A DNA stretch of 64,000 bases. Source: Treponema sp. (lineage in GTDB: Bacteria; Spirochaetota; Spirochaetia; Treponematales; Treponemataceae). Below the pieces are notes generated by a model. The model was not told the origin of the DNA. It was given only the letters and a program-made list of their open reading frames with translations, and made no database searches. Of the stretch, positions 7,667-15,982 are shown piece after piece; position 1 is the first letter of the stretch, and every line of letters begins with the position of its first letter. The translations under genes were made by a program, and so were the position numbers. The stretch is taken from the NCBI GenBank assembly GCA_017525605.1, contig JAFXSM010000039.1:1-64000 (forward strand), read 5' to 3'.

Positions 7667-7897
7667 TCAGACTTTGAACGTTCCTAAGACTTCCGCGACT
7701 TTTGAGATGCTGTCGCTCGCGTCCGCCATGCCGACATACGATTTGATGTTGTCGTTGTCCTCTTTTATCAAATCCGTTTCGGAAAAAAGATTGACCGACG
7801 TTGCGATGCTCTCAAAATAGTTCCGCATCGTGACGTCCATAAGATTGAGCGACTGATTGAGCTTTTCGTAAAACTGCGGTAAAAGAGCGGAGCTAAT
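7667..7897 (-). pseudogene. 3' remnant of an unidentified gene
   Basis: The minus strand has an open frame of 76 codons with no start codon near its 5' end, ending LGTFKV before TGA at 7667-7669. The text (YEKLNQSLNLMDVTMRNYF, then DASDSISKVAEVLG) looks like a natural C-terminus, with codon use like the conserved genes. A TAA lies directly upstream at 7898-7900, where the AT-rich sequence begins. I read it as the truncated tail of a gene cut by the accessory insertion. Family unknown. Confidence 0.45.
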
Positions 7898-7948
7898 TTA
7901 ATTGCGATTAACTTAACCATCATTAAATAAAGCGTGCCAAGGAAATTT

Positions 7949-8017
7949 CCACACGGATTTGAAACGACAAAATATTTTTGCAAAACGAATTACGTTAGTA
8001 ATTCGGAATCCGTGTGG
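7949..8017 (-). terminator. Nested inverted repeats after the LRR gene
   Basis: Outer arms CCACACGGATT (7949-7959) and AATCCGTGTGG (8007-8017) enclose a perfect hairpin CGAATTAC-GTTA-GTAATTCG (7986-8005). Read on the minus strand this follows the stop codon of the LRR gene and the inner hairpin is followed by TTTT, so it probably ends that transcript. Confidence 0.6.
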
Positions 8018-8027
8018 CATTTTTATA

Positions 8028-10532
8028 TTACGTGCTAATCACAAAGAACTTTGCCGTTCTCTGCAAATCTTTGTCGGCTTCTATTGCGGTTGCGATACCG
8101 TCGCCGTCGTTTTTCTGCACAAGTGCGATGATGTTTTGCAATCCGTGGCGGTTATCAATGTAGTTCCTTACATTGCCATTGTCGTCTTTTCCGCGTGCAA
8201 AGAGTCGCCATTCGCGGAATTTAAACACAACGATTTTGATGCCTTTTTTAATAGCGATTTGCACGGACGGCATTTTCGCATTTCCGTCGCTGTCTTTCTT
8301 CGGCGTTATCAAAATCTGATACTCAAGGTTTGTGCCTGCAAAGAAAGATGTAATGTCCTTTTCGATAAAGCTAGCGCTCGGCACGCCCTCCGACGAAACG
8401 AATGTTTTTCGGCTGTCATTGTAGTTGTTTCCAGTTCCGCTGAACTCAATCAGATACTTTCCGTTTCCGCTGCTCGTTGGCTTCAAGCTCATCTCACTCT
8501 GCTCGCTCAATTCACGCAGCTTTTCGAACAATGCAAATTCGTCATCCACAAACGGCTTCAGGCTACTGATTTTTTCGAACACAGTCTGCGCGTCTTTTTG
8601 AGTCGGCTTCGGCTTCATATTCACGATAAACGACGCACCAAACGGCAACTTCACGCGGTAGACTTTGCGAGCAGGGGAGTAGCCGTCGCATTCGTCGTAT
8701 CCGTATTGCCAGTCTGACAACGCCGCCAGAATCAATGCGTCCGCGCCCGCTTTTTTCACGCTCTCGATTTTCGCCGCCTTCGCCTGCACCAAGTTCATCG
8801 CGTCGTATACGGTTCTCGCTCCGCCTGTCGCGCCGTCTGGAGTCTTCTCCTTTTTCAAGTTCGATTTGCGGAATCCGTCCACCGCCTTGTCGCTCACTTT
8901 CTCGATTTTGCCCAAGAACTCAACGACGGCGTTCTCCACGGTTTTCGGGAAAGCGTTCGCGCCGATTGCCTTCACTTTGTCGGTAATCTGATAGAGCGGC
9001 TTTCCGTCCTTTTCGCCCACGGGAATGGCGCGGATGAGCCGCTTCGTGCCTTTGGCGTACAGGCAGCCCGAATCAACGGCGTATTTCTTGTTCTCTGCGT
9101 CAACGATGATTTCTGTCAAATCTTTCAAAGATGCAAACGCGCCGTCTTCTATTTTCTCCGTGTCTTTGCCGATTGTGAGCTTTTTGAGCGGACATTTTTT
9201 GTCCTTGTTGTCTTTGTTTTCGTAAGTCAAGCAAAGAGTGAATTTGTCGATTTCTCTTGCGTTCAGCTCCGCTTCCTCCAAGCTCGTCATATCAAGCAGC
9301 GCATTTTCGGTTATGGTTGCGTTCGAGAGCCAGCGCAGTTTTTTCACTCCAGAATTGCAGAACAGATTTTCGCTCGCTCTTACTACAGTTGCAGGAATTT
9401 CCATCTCTTCGAGTGAAGTGCAGCCTTTGAACGCCTCTCTGTTCACTTGTTTAACACTCGCGGGGATTTTTACAGTCTTGAGAGACGCACAGCCCTCGAA
9501 CAAGTCGCTTTGAATCATGCTGAGATTTTCAGGCAACTCAATGGAAGTCAGCTTCTCCGAGCCAGAAAATGCCGAGTCCCCGATACCGCCGAGAATCCGC
9601 GTTTCTTCTTTATTTTGCCAGCCGATGTATTTTTCTTCTTTATATATAAGCTCTTTCGGAAGTTTCACGCTCTCCAAGTTCTTGCAGGATGCGAATGCAA
9701 ATCTTCCGATTTCAGAAACGCCGTCGGGGATTTCCACGCTCTTCAGCGGAGTGCAGTCAAATCCTCCAATCTTTTCAATGCCAGACGGGAACGCCACGCT
9801 TTCAATGTTGTTGCCCGAAAATGCACTGCTCTCGATTTTCTTCAGCGATTTAGGCAGTTCAATAGCCGTAAGTTTACACTTGAAAAATGCCCTGTCGCCA
9901 ATTTCCTCAAGTCCACTAGGAAGCTCAATACTTTCCACTGCCGCAGAACCAAAAGCACCAGAATTGATTTTTTTCACGCTCGCAGGTATCTCGATTTTTT
10001 TGAGCGATGAACAATGACTGAAGGCAGAATTCGGTATCTCTGTCAGACCTTTCGGCAGCTCGACTTTTTCCAGTGCGGTACAGCTCGGAAAGCTGAACTC
10101 ACCGTTCGCCAAAGATTCAGGCAACCTGATTTCTTTTAGAGCCGAGCAGTAGGGAAACGCATTATTTATGCTCTCAAGTCCTTCGTTCAGCTTTACGCTT
10201 GCAAGCTCCTTGCACTGCAGGAATGCATAGCTGTCAATCTTCTTCAAGCCCTTTGGACAGACAAGGCTCTTTAAGCCGCACAATTGAAATGCATTTTCAT
10301 CGATTTCAGTAAGATGAGCAGGCAAATCCACCGCCGTGAGCTTTTCGCAAAATGCAAATGCCTGCTTCCCGATTTTCACCAAAGAGTCTGGCAGCACAAC
10401 ATTTTCAAGCGTGTTCCTCGCGTCAATGAAAGCTCCCTCGCCAATCTCCGTAATGCCCTCAGGCACGACGATTTCCGCCACGCTCGGATTGTTCGCCACA
10501 ATCTTCTCAACATCAAGTTTCGTATATTCCAT
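8028..10532 (-). CDS. Intracellular BspA-type leucine-rich repeat protein
   Basis: An 834-residue protein. Residues about 15-560 are tandem LRR_5 (BspA/TpLRR) units of roughly 22 residues with the pattern xLxxVxLPxxLxxIgxxAFxxCxxL, for example TEIGEGAFIDARNTLENVVL. Residues about 560-834 form a different mixed alpha/beta region that I do not recognise. Known BspA proteins are secreted adhesins, but this one starts MEYTKLDVEKIV without a signal peptide or anchor, so it is probably cytosolic. The ATG follows GGGAGAATAAAAAAAA. The gene sits downstream of LRR2, an antitoxin gene and a broken PIN gene, all on this strand, and is followed by a terminator. Confidence 0.85.
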   Translation of the reverse strand: MEYTKLDVEKIVANNPSVAEIVVPEGITEIGEGAFIDARNTLENVVLPDSLVKIGKQAFAFCEKLTAVDLPAHLTEIDENAFQLCGLKSLVCPKGLKKIDSYAFLQCKELASVKLNEGLESINNAFPYCSALKEIRLPESLANGEFSFPSCTALEKVELPKGLTEIPNSAFSHCSSLKKIEIPASVKKINSGAFGSAAVESIELPSGLEEIGDRAFFKCKLTAIELPKSLKKIESSAFSGNNIESVAFPSGIEKIGGFDCTPLKSVEIPDGVSEIGRFAFASCKNLESVKLPKELIYKEEKYIGWQNKEETRILGGIGDSAFSGSEKLTSIELPENLSMIQSDLFEGCASLKTVKIPASVKQVNREAFKGCTSLEEMEIPATVVRASENLFCNSGVKKLRWLSNATITENALLDMTSLEEAELNAREIDKFTLCLTYENKDNKDKKCPLKKLTIGKDTEKIEDGAFASLKDLTEIIVDAENKKYAVDSGCLYAKGTKRLIRAIPVGEKDGKPLYQITDKVKAIGANAFPKTVENAVVEFLGKIEKVSDKAVDGFRKSNLKKEKTPDGATGGARTVYDAMNLVQAKAAKIESVKKAGADALILAALSDWQYGYDECDGYSPARKVYRVKLPFGASFIVNMKPKPTQKDAQTVFEKISSLKPFVDDEFALFEKLRELSEQSEMSLKPTSSGNGKYLIEFSGTGNNYNDSRKTFVSSEGVPSASFIEKDITSFFAGTNLEYQILITPKKDSDGNAKMPSVQIAIKKGIKIVVFKFREWRLFARGKDDNGNVRNYIDNRHGLQNIIALVQKNDGDGIATAIEADKDLQRTAKFFVIST

Positions 10533-10555
10533 TTTTTTTTATTCTCCCTTTGAAC

Positions 10556-10719
10556 TTAGAGTTGCCCTGCCGCTTCCAAAAATTCGAGCGGCGTGAAAAC
10601 TGCAATTTCCGAATCGTTGTAATCGTTTTTATTGCGCGTGATAATCGCCTTTATCTTTGAAAGTCCGCTCTTTCAAAGCAAACATCGAGAATCACATTTG
10701 TGTCGATTAAAACCTTCAT
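10556..10719 (-). pseudogene. PIN-domain toxin with internal deletion
   Basis: The 5' end reads MKVLIDTNVILDVCFERADF, the first conserved strand and aspartate of a PIN ribonuclease, then stops at TAA. In a shifted frame the 3' end reads AIITRNKNDYNDSEIAVFTP and ends at 10556, which matches the last PIN strand. The middle (roughly 80 residues in a normal PIN protein) is missing and the frame is lost, so no active nuclease can be made. The start ATGA overlaps the antitoxin stop, the usual toxin-antitoxin arrangement. Confidence 0.8.
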
Positions 10720-10952
10720 TGTCGTGCAAGCCTCTCATCTCTCGCTTCTTCGAGCGTTACGGTGCTTCCTTTTAGAATCCCCATAAGAGCCATTGTGTGA
10801 ACAGGTTCGCAGTCGATTCCTTTTGCCAGCTTGATTTTTGGCTTGCGCGTTTTCTTGAGTGATTTTTTCAATGCCTCAAAAAGAGTTTTCTTTTCGGAAT
10901 ACGAAAATTCATTTATGTTCTTCAGAACATCATCAAATGTCATTGTTGCCAT
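10716..10952 (-). CDS. Antitoxin of a VapBC-like pair
   Basis: A 78-residue protein beginning MATMTFDDVLKNINEF. A helical N-terminus (SYSEKKTLFEALKKSLKKTRK) is followed by a conserved-looking tail ending EEARDERLARQ. The ATG lies 4 nt after the stop codon of the upstream LRR gene and its GGGAG ribosome site is inside that gene, so translation is probably coupled. Its stop overlaps the PIN start (ATGA). With the PIN partner broken it would be an orphan antitoxin. Assignment rests mostly on context. Confidence 0.7.
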   Translation of the reverse strand: MATMTFDDVLKNINEFSYSEKKTLFEALKKSLKKTRKPKIKLAKGIDCEPVHTMALMGILKGSTVTLEEARDERLARQ

Positions 10953-10956
10953 TTTT

Positions 10957-12786
10957 TTATTCTCCCTTTTTCCAGTTCTGCGTATCGATTGCAAATGCTT
11001 CCAGCCATTTGACTTCGGCTTGCACTTCTTCTAGCGATTTTGCAGCGGCGATTTTCTCTGCGGAATTTTTCAGCATCTCAAAATCCGAATCGATTCTGAA
11101 CGGGCTGTATGCGTATTTTGGATACTCTGCCTTGCAGACAACAGCAAAGCGGTTTTGTGCCACCAACTTTACGATGTGGTTCTCAACCGACGATTTTACG
11201 GCAGTGCCTTCGAGCTTTTTTGTAAGCAGAACTTGTATCGTTGCGTCGTCAAAGTCTGCTTTTGTGAGTTCCGCGTGCAGAATCTCTTTGTTTTGCTGTC
11301 CGACATTGAAAATCTTTTCAAGATAATCGAGCTTGCTTTCCGTCGTGTCGTCGTGTTTCGCCTTGAGAGCCGCAAACAGAGATGTGAGAGCTTCCTGTTC
11401 GTCGCTTTTCTGCTTTTTCGGATAGAAGAACTCGATTTTGTGTTCGTACGGAAGCTTTACCGTAACCGTCGAGCCGACGCGCGGCTTTGTGACAGGCTTC
11501 GTTTCCACTTCCAGTCCGTCAAGTTCCGCCAGTGCCAGTCCGCCAGTGCCTGTCGCTTCGATTGTTGCGATTTTCTCTTTCTTGAGCTTTTCTTTCACAG
11601 CGTCGGAACTAGACAAATCGTAGTTTTCAAGGAAAGCAAGCAGATTTTTCGAGCAGGTGATGTCTATCTCGTAATCGTCCCATCTGTCTTTTTTCGGAAG
11701 CTTTATTTTCTTGAGCGTATTTGGCAATGTCAGTTCAATCACGCACGGCGGGAAACAGTTCGGTTCAATCTGCTTAATGCAATCGGGTAGGACGAGCGAA
11801 GTTTCTTTTGTTCTCACAGCCAAAAGCCTACCAGTCTTTTTGACATAGATGATTTCAGCAATCTTTTTTCCGTCTTTTTCAATAAACGTCTTTGCGATTT
11901 TCGCGTTTTCGCCCAGCACGATTTCCGCACTTTCAGGAATAGAAAGAATGTCCAGCGGATTAAGACTTCCAAGCTCGTCCGGGAAAATCACCGTTTTAAG
12001 AGCAGGCAAGTCTTTCAGGCACTTGTTTATCGTTTCCACAATCGGCAGCTCTACTGTTTCGAGAGCAGGGCATGTGAGTTCTTTTCGGATATCACGCCAG
12101 ACTGTGTTTGTCTTGTCGACTCCAATCTTTATATTATCGTGGAACGTGTGCGAACCAAGCTCCTTTTGAGAGAACTTAAGTCGCACCGTTTTGAGCGAAG
12201 TGCAGCCGCAGAACTTGGCTTCAAACGATTCAACTGTCGCAGGAATCTCAATCTCCTCAAGGCTCTCCATTCTGTCGAAGGCAAAATGCCCGCCATAGCT
12301 CGCACCTCTGATTGTTTTGACGCTTTCGGGAATCGTAAGCGACTTTATCTTTTTGCAGCCGGAGAACGCATTTCCGCAGATTTCCTCAACGTCGTCGGGA
12401 ATGACCACGCTTTCGGCGAACCTTGCGCACTTTTGGAGCACTCTGCTTTTGCTGTAGTTGGTGGTGATGTGCAGAGTCGGCACTTCCCATTCCCCGTCGG
12501 CGCATTTCACGCTCTTCGCACTCGTTTCAAGCATTGCGTATATGTTGGTTATCTTTTTCCACTCGGCAAGCGTGCCAGCGTATTCAATCACCGTGAGATT
12601 CTCGTTGTTCTTAAACGCCATCTCAATAGACGTTATGCTCTTTGGAAGATGTATCTCTTCAATCTCTGTATTGTCGGCAAAAGGGTAGCTCATAAAGCTC
12701 GTAACACCCTCAGGGATTACCACACAGCGCGGATTTTCGGCAAGGAGCTTTTGTGCATCCTCTTTTGTAAAACTTGTTTCTTCCAT
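10957..12786 (-). CDS. Second intracellular leucine-rich repeat protein
   Basis: A 609-residue relative of the LRR protein at 8028-10532. It starts MEETSFTKEDAQKLL and then IPEGVTSFMSYPF. LRR_5 units occur at about 25-110, 125-220 and 270-390, less regular than in the other protein, with segments such as IPDDVEEICGNAFSGCKKI. The last 200 residues are non-repeat and end NWKKGE. No signal peptide is present. I chose ATG 12786, with GGAG at 12799-12802; a TTG at 12804 is an alternative. Its stop is followed after 4 nt by the antitoxin start. It probably heads the operon LRR2-antitoxin-PIN-LRR1. Confidence 0.8.
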   Translation of the reverse strand: MEETSFTKEDAQKLLAENPRCVVIPEGVTSFMSYPFADNTEIEEIHLPKSITSIEMAFKNNENLTVIEYAGTLAEWKKITNIYAMLETSAKSVKCADGEWEVPTLHITTNYSKSRVLQKCARFAESVVIPDDVEEICGNAFSGCKKIKSLTIPESVKTIRGASYGGHFAFDRMESLEEIEIPATVESFEAKFCGCTSLKTVRLKFSQKELGSHTFHDNIKIGVDKTNTVWRDIRKELTCPALETVELPIVETINKCLKDLPALKTVIFPDELGSLNPLDILSIPESAEIVLGENAKIAKTFIEKDGKKIAEIIYVKKTGRLLAVRTKETSLVLPDCIKQIEPNCFPPCVIELTLPNTLKKIKLPKKDRWDDYEIDITCSKNLLAFLENYDLSSSDAVKEKLKKEKIATIEATGTGGLALAELDGLEVETKPVTKPRVGSTVTVKLPYEHKIEFFYPKKQKSDEQEALTSLFAALKAKHDDTTESKLDYLEKIFNVGQQNKEILHAELTKADFDDATIQVLLTKKLEGTAVKSSVENHIVKLVAQNRFAVVCKAEYPKYAYSPFRIDSDFEMLKNSAEKIAAAKSLEEVQAEVKWLEAFAIDTQNWKKGE

Positions 12787-12936
12787 AATAACTTTCTGCT
12801 CCAAAATCGTTTTTCAAATTAGGCTGAATGCCGAGTTTTTCAGTTTTGCATCGGCCCGACATTCAATTTTAACACGTATTCGTTTTTATTCGTCGGAAAA
12901 GACAATTAAGTGCTAGATTCCTTGTCAGCACATTCG

Positions 12937-12965
12937 TTGCAAACCGCTCTAAACGATATTAGTAT
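12937..12965 (+). promoter_or_regulatory. Promoter of the 12973 lipoprotein gene
   Basis: TTGCAA (12937-12942), 17-bp spacer, TAGTAT (12960-12965), ending 7 nt before the ATG. The short distance suggests a leaderless or near-leaderless mRNA, although GGAA lies just before the start. Confidence 0.5.
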
Positions 12966-12972
12966 AGGAACC

Positions 12973-14505
12973 ATGAAAATCCGTGCAATTCTTTTTCTTG
13001 CATCATGTTTTGCGTTTTCGTCGTGCATGAGAGTCGGCAATGTGAAGTCGGCGGAGACGGCAAAAGAAAACGCGCTCGAAACGCTTGAGCAAAGATACGG
13101 AATCCCTTTCGTGTATGTGGAAAATGTGCGGGGAGTTCCGTTCGACATGGAAACATACCGCTATTGGCATAGTCCGGGCAGTTTCTTCAAGGAAAAATGC
13201 TACGGAGAAAAGGCTGTTCCGCAGTATTACGGAGGGCAGCTCGCGCTAATCATGCACTACATTTTCGACGGATTCGTGGAACCACAGGAGTCGGCTGGAA
13301 AATGCGGTTTGGGATACAGGGTCACCGTTACGAAGGACAGCGTGAAGGACGCGGCCTGGGCGTATTTTGTCCTGCCGAAAGTTCAAAACGCGCTTTTTGA
13401 GATTTGGAAGAACCGGCCGAAAGACCTTCCGTTCACCGACAACTTTATTGTGACGGCGGAGCCTGATGCGATTTTGCTTCCAAAGAAATTCAGCGAGATG
13501 AGCGAAGAGGAGATTGCAGAGATTTGCCTGGAAAAACTCTACGCCACGATTCACATCTACCTTCCGCCTTCTGGATTTTGGAAAAGGATTCAGAAAGATT
13601 TTATCGTCGCGTCGGGACAATACGGCGGGGACTACAAATTTTCAAAAGACAAGGAATTCGATTTCGAGTTCAATAGACAGGTGGAAAAGCTTCAAAAAGA
13701 CATCACTGCGGCGAGGGAATTTCTTTTTGAAAACGGAAAGGACATTTTGAAGCACATTTCCCTGCGGTATGCGATTCATCTTGACGACGGTTTCATGGGA
13801 ATGGACGGCGTAATCGGAACGGACATTGCAAAAACGGGAGGTATGCTCGATGCGGCGATAAGCGCCTGGACGCAAATCGACAGAATCGAGCGGATTTCAA
13901 GCTACTACTACGAGAGCGGAAAAACGCGCGAAGATTCCAATTGGTTCCATTTTCGTGAGGGAAACTTCTTTCAAGACGGACGAATCGGAATCAAGCGCAT
14001 ATACCGAAAAGAAATCAGAAGACGCGAGGGGGACGAAGAATCGGCAAAAATTCCGCCAGGTACATTTTACACGATAAAATATACGGGCGAAGTGCGCGAG
14101 TATGCGGACGAGATTCGCGAGGAAGAGGTCATCGACGACGGCGGCGGCTTCGGCTTTATCATCGACGGTTCTCCGATTGGAACGACGCTTGTCTTAAAAT
14201 GCAATCGTCCAGTCTCCGGCATCATAAGAATTGAAAACGGATATTTTGAGAAAGAGAGCGAATTGGATTACGGACGGCTCAAAAAGCTGACCGTGACCAA
14301 CATGGCGAACGGAAAGACGAAGGAAGTCTCGCTTTTGGACCGCACAGGCGAGCAGATTCTGGATTTGCGCGACATAACAGAAAAAGGAGCCTTCACGAAT
14401 GTCTATGAATTCCGAATCGACGAAACCTACAAAGGCAAAAAATGGAACGCCGCCGCTTTTTCGTCCTGGAGCGCGGACTTGGAGGATTTGAAAAAGTCCC
14501 GCTAG
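12973..14505 (+). CDS. Predicted lipoprotein, unknown function
   Basis: A 510-residue protein. The start MKIRAILFLASCFAFSSC is a lipoprotein signal with the lipobox FSSC, so it should be anchored at a membrane. The mature part is charged and mixed alpha/beta, with a glycine- and acid-rich stretch near residue 390 (EEVIDDGGGFGFIIDGS). The last 100 residues resemble a beta-sandwich such as a carbohydrate-binding or F5/8-type domain (a fold guess). I do not recognise the family. It stands alone between divergent and convergent genes. Confidence 0.65.
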   Translation: MKIRAILFLASCFAFSSCMRVGNVKSAETAKENALETLEQRYGIPFVYVENVRGVPFDMETYRYWHSPGSFFKEKCYGEKAVPQYYGGQLALIMHYIFDGFVEPQESAGKCGLGYRVTVTKDSVKDAAWAYFVLPKVQNALFEIWKNRPKDLPFTDNFIVTAEPDAILLPKKFSEMSEEEIAEICLEKLYATIHIYLPPSGFWKRIQKDFIVASGQYGGDYKFSKDKEFDFEFNRQVEKLQKDITAAREFLFENGKDILKHISLRYAIHLDDGFMGMDGVIGTDIAKTGGMLDAAISAWTQIDRIERISSYYYESGKTREDSNWFHFREGNFFQDGRIGIKRIYRKEIRRREGDEESAKIPPGTFYTIKYTGEVREYADEIREEEVIDDGGGFGFIIDGSPIGTTLVLKCNRPVSGIIRIENGYFEKESELDYGRLKKLTVTNMANGKTKEVSLLDRTGEQILDLRDITEKGAFTNVYEFRIDETYKGKKWNAAAFSSWSADLEDLKKSR

Positions 14506-14570
14506 AAACTGCGTTCGCCACTAAGAATCCATCAAATGATTTCGCAAAAAGTACAGTTCGCGTTTTTGTC

Positions 14571-14591
14571 ATTCCGAACTCGTTTCGGAAT
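14571..14591. repeat. Dispersed palindrome ATTCCGAA/TTCGGAAT
   Basis: Eight-base arms around CTCGT in the gap between two convergent genes. It resembles the palindrome at 460-480 (ATTCCGAAC ... GTTCGGAAT), so the two are probably members of one short repeat family. Confidence 0.6.
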
Positions 14592-14598
14592 CCACGGC

Positions 14599-15399
14599 TC
14601 AGTTTTTGATTTCTGCAAGACGCTTTTGGAAGACATCGAAATTTTTCGTGTCGTCGCGGCAGAAGACGGCAAATTCAACAATCTCAAAATCGTATTTCCT
14701 TATGAGCCTTGCAAATATTGACGAGACGACTTCGGGAGGATTTTGGAAAGCCCCGCAGCCAAACGCGCCCAGAATCAAGACTTGCACGTTTTCTTTCGAA
14801 GCGACGTCCAGGATTCTCTTTATGCGCGATTCCATTATTTTTTCGTAGGCGATGTCGTCGTAGCCCCAGTCCAGTTCGGGCGCGGCAGAGACAATGACGT
14901 CGGTCTTGAACCAGGAATCCTCATCCTTCAGTTTTGGAACAGATTCGTCAGTCTTAAAAACCACAACATCAGGAACGTAGATTAAATCATCAGTTCCCAT
15001 CTCGTCGATTTCGCCCGCGTCGAACTCGTCGCAGTGGAGTTCATAGAAGTCTCTCTTTTCCGCATACAGGCAAGGATACAGCGTCGATGTGCGGCACATC
15101 GATTCCTCCTGCGCCCCCGCCGACCACGGAGCTCCGCCGACGCTATGCGAATTCGCAAAATCGAGGCAGCAGATTTTTCTGCCCCTGTATTTTTCGGCGG
15201 CCTCGAAAGTGCGCTCCCTCGAAACGACAATCTCCATCTCTTCATTCGGGACGACGCTGCCGAGTTCCACATCGTCGTCGCCGTAGAGTATGTACTCTCG
15301 CTCAATCGAAGACGCGACCGCGTTTTTCAAGGCAGCCACCTTGTCGCACAATTCCTGCGTGTCGTCCATGACGGTTTTGTTGATTTTGTGATAGTCCAT
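14599..15399 (-). CDS. Microbial PARG-like protein (TIGR02452/DUF2263)
   Basis: A 266-residue macrodomain-related protein of the bacterial poly(ADP-ribose) glycohydrolase type. The ligand loop reads VGGAPWSAGAQEES (residues about 91-104), corresponding to the GGG-x(6-8)-QEE catalytic signature; the third glycine is Ala, while both glutamates are kept. LDFANSHS before it and LGAFGCGAFQNPP near residue 215 are also typical. Such enzymes remove ADP-ribose from proteins or process ADP-ribose derivatives. The ATG has an AAAGGA site. A 65-residue gene ends 31 bp upstream on the same strand, so the two probably form an operon. Confidence 0.85.
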   Translation of the reverse strand: MDYHKINKTVMDDTQELCDKVAALKNAVASSIEREYILYGDDDVELGSVVPNEEMEIVVSRERTFEAAEKYRGRKICCLDFANSHSVGGAPWSAGAQEESMCRTSTLYPCLYAEKRDFYELHCDEFDAGEIDEMGTDDLIYVPDVVVFKTDESVPKLKDEDSWFKTDVIVSAAPELDWGYDDIAYEKIMESRIKRILDVASKENVQVLILGAFGCGAFQNPPEVVSSIFARLIRKYDFEIVEFAVFCRDDTKNFDVFQKRLAEIKN

Positions 15400-15430
15400 T
15401 TTTCCTTTTTTCTCCTCGCTTTTTTTGGAT

Positions 15431-15628
15431 TCAGTCGTCGAAAACGACAGGCTCGTCCCCGTCGTCGCCCGTCAATTCGAGTATCTTGTCAACGGTGCAG
15501 ACAATTCTCGCGCCTGTCGAGTCTCCCCAATAGCCTGCGAAAATCTCTTCGCCCGTTTCCTTCGCAGGAAATGCCGCGTTCGTGCCTTTGAGCATCTGCG
15601 CTATGTAGAATTGTTTCAATGTGAGCAT
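15431..15628 (-). CDS. Small protein of unknown function
   Basis: A 65-residue acidic protein beginning MLTLKQFYIAQMLKGTNAA and ending GDDGDEPVVFDD, with one Cys and no membrane segment. A strong GGAGG ribosome site precedes the ATG. It lies immediately upstream of the PARG-like gene and is probably co-transcribed with it. Function not recognised. Confidence 0.65.
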   Translation of the reverse strand: MLTLKQFYIAQMLKGTNAAFPAKETGEEIFAGYWGDSTGARIVCTVDKILELTGDDGDEPVVFDD

Positions 15629-15708
15629 TCTTTTTCCTCCATGAATCTTATATCGGAAATTGTAGGTGATTTTCCGTGTGTCAGGGGAATTTATGGTAGA
15701 CTAAAACC

Positions 15709-15951
15709 ATGAGTTACATCCCGCAAACAGACAGGGTGACTGTAAAGGTGACTCAAAAGGTGACTGTAAATCAGGAAAAAATTATCGCAGAATTAAAACA
15801 GAATCCATACGTTACACAAAAGGAACTTTCGGAAATAGTGGGAATTTCCCTCAAAAGCATAAAAGAGAATATGAAAAAACTTCAGGAGAACAATATCATA
15901 CTCCGCATTGGTCCGGACAAAAACGGATTCTGGAAAATTGTAGAATACTAG
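15709..15951 (+). CDS. Winged-helix protein, possibly a remnant
   Basis: An 80-residue protein with repeated VTVKVTQKVTV text at the start and a winged helix (NPYVTQKELSEIVGISLKSI, then ILRIGPDKNGFWKI). This is the sequence usually seen as the last 80 residues of AlbA/RecG-like ATP-binding regulators, so it may be the surviving tail of such a gene or a stand-alone small regulator. There is no ribosome site. TAGACT (15697-15702) ends 6 nt before the ATG, as in other leaderless candidates in this window. Confidence 0.6.
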   Translation: MSYIPQTDRVTVKVTQKVTVNQEKIIAELKQNPYVTQKELSEIVGISLKSIKENMKKLQENNIILRIGPDKNGFWKIVEY

Positions 15952-15982
15952 GACGGAATGGCGAGTTTCTTGGACGCATTCT

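Noticed and set aside
8735..10017. Several plus-strand frames opposite the large LRR gene
   Set aside because: They are mirror images of the LRR gene; they lack ribosome sites and are rich in Ser/Arg/Phe as expected for antisense of repeats.
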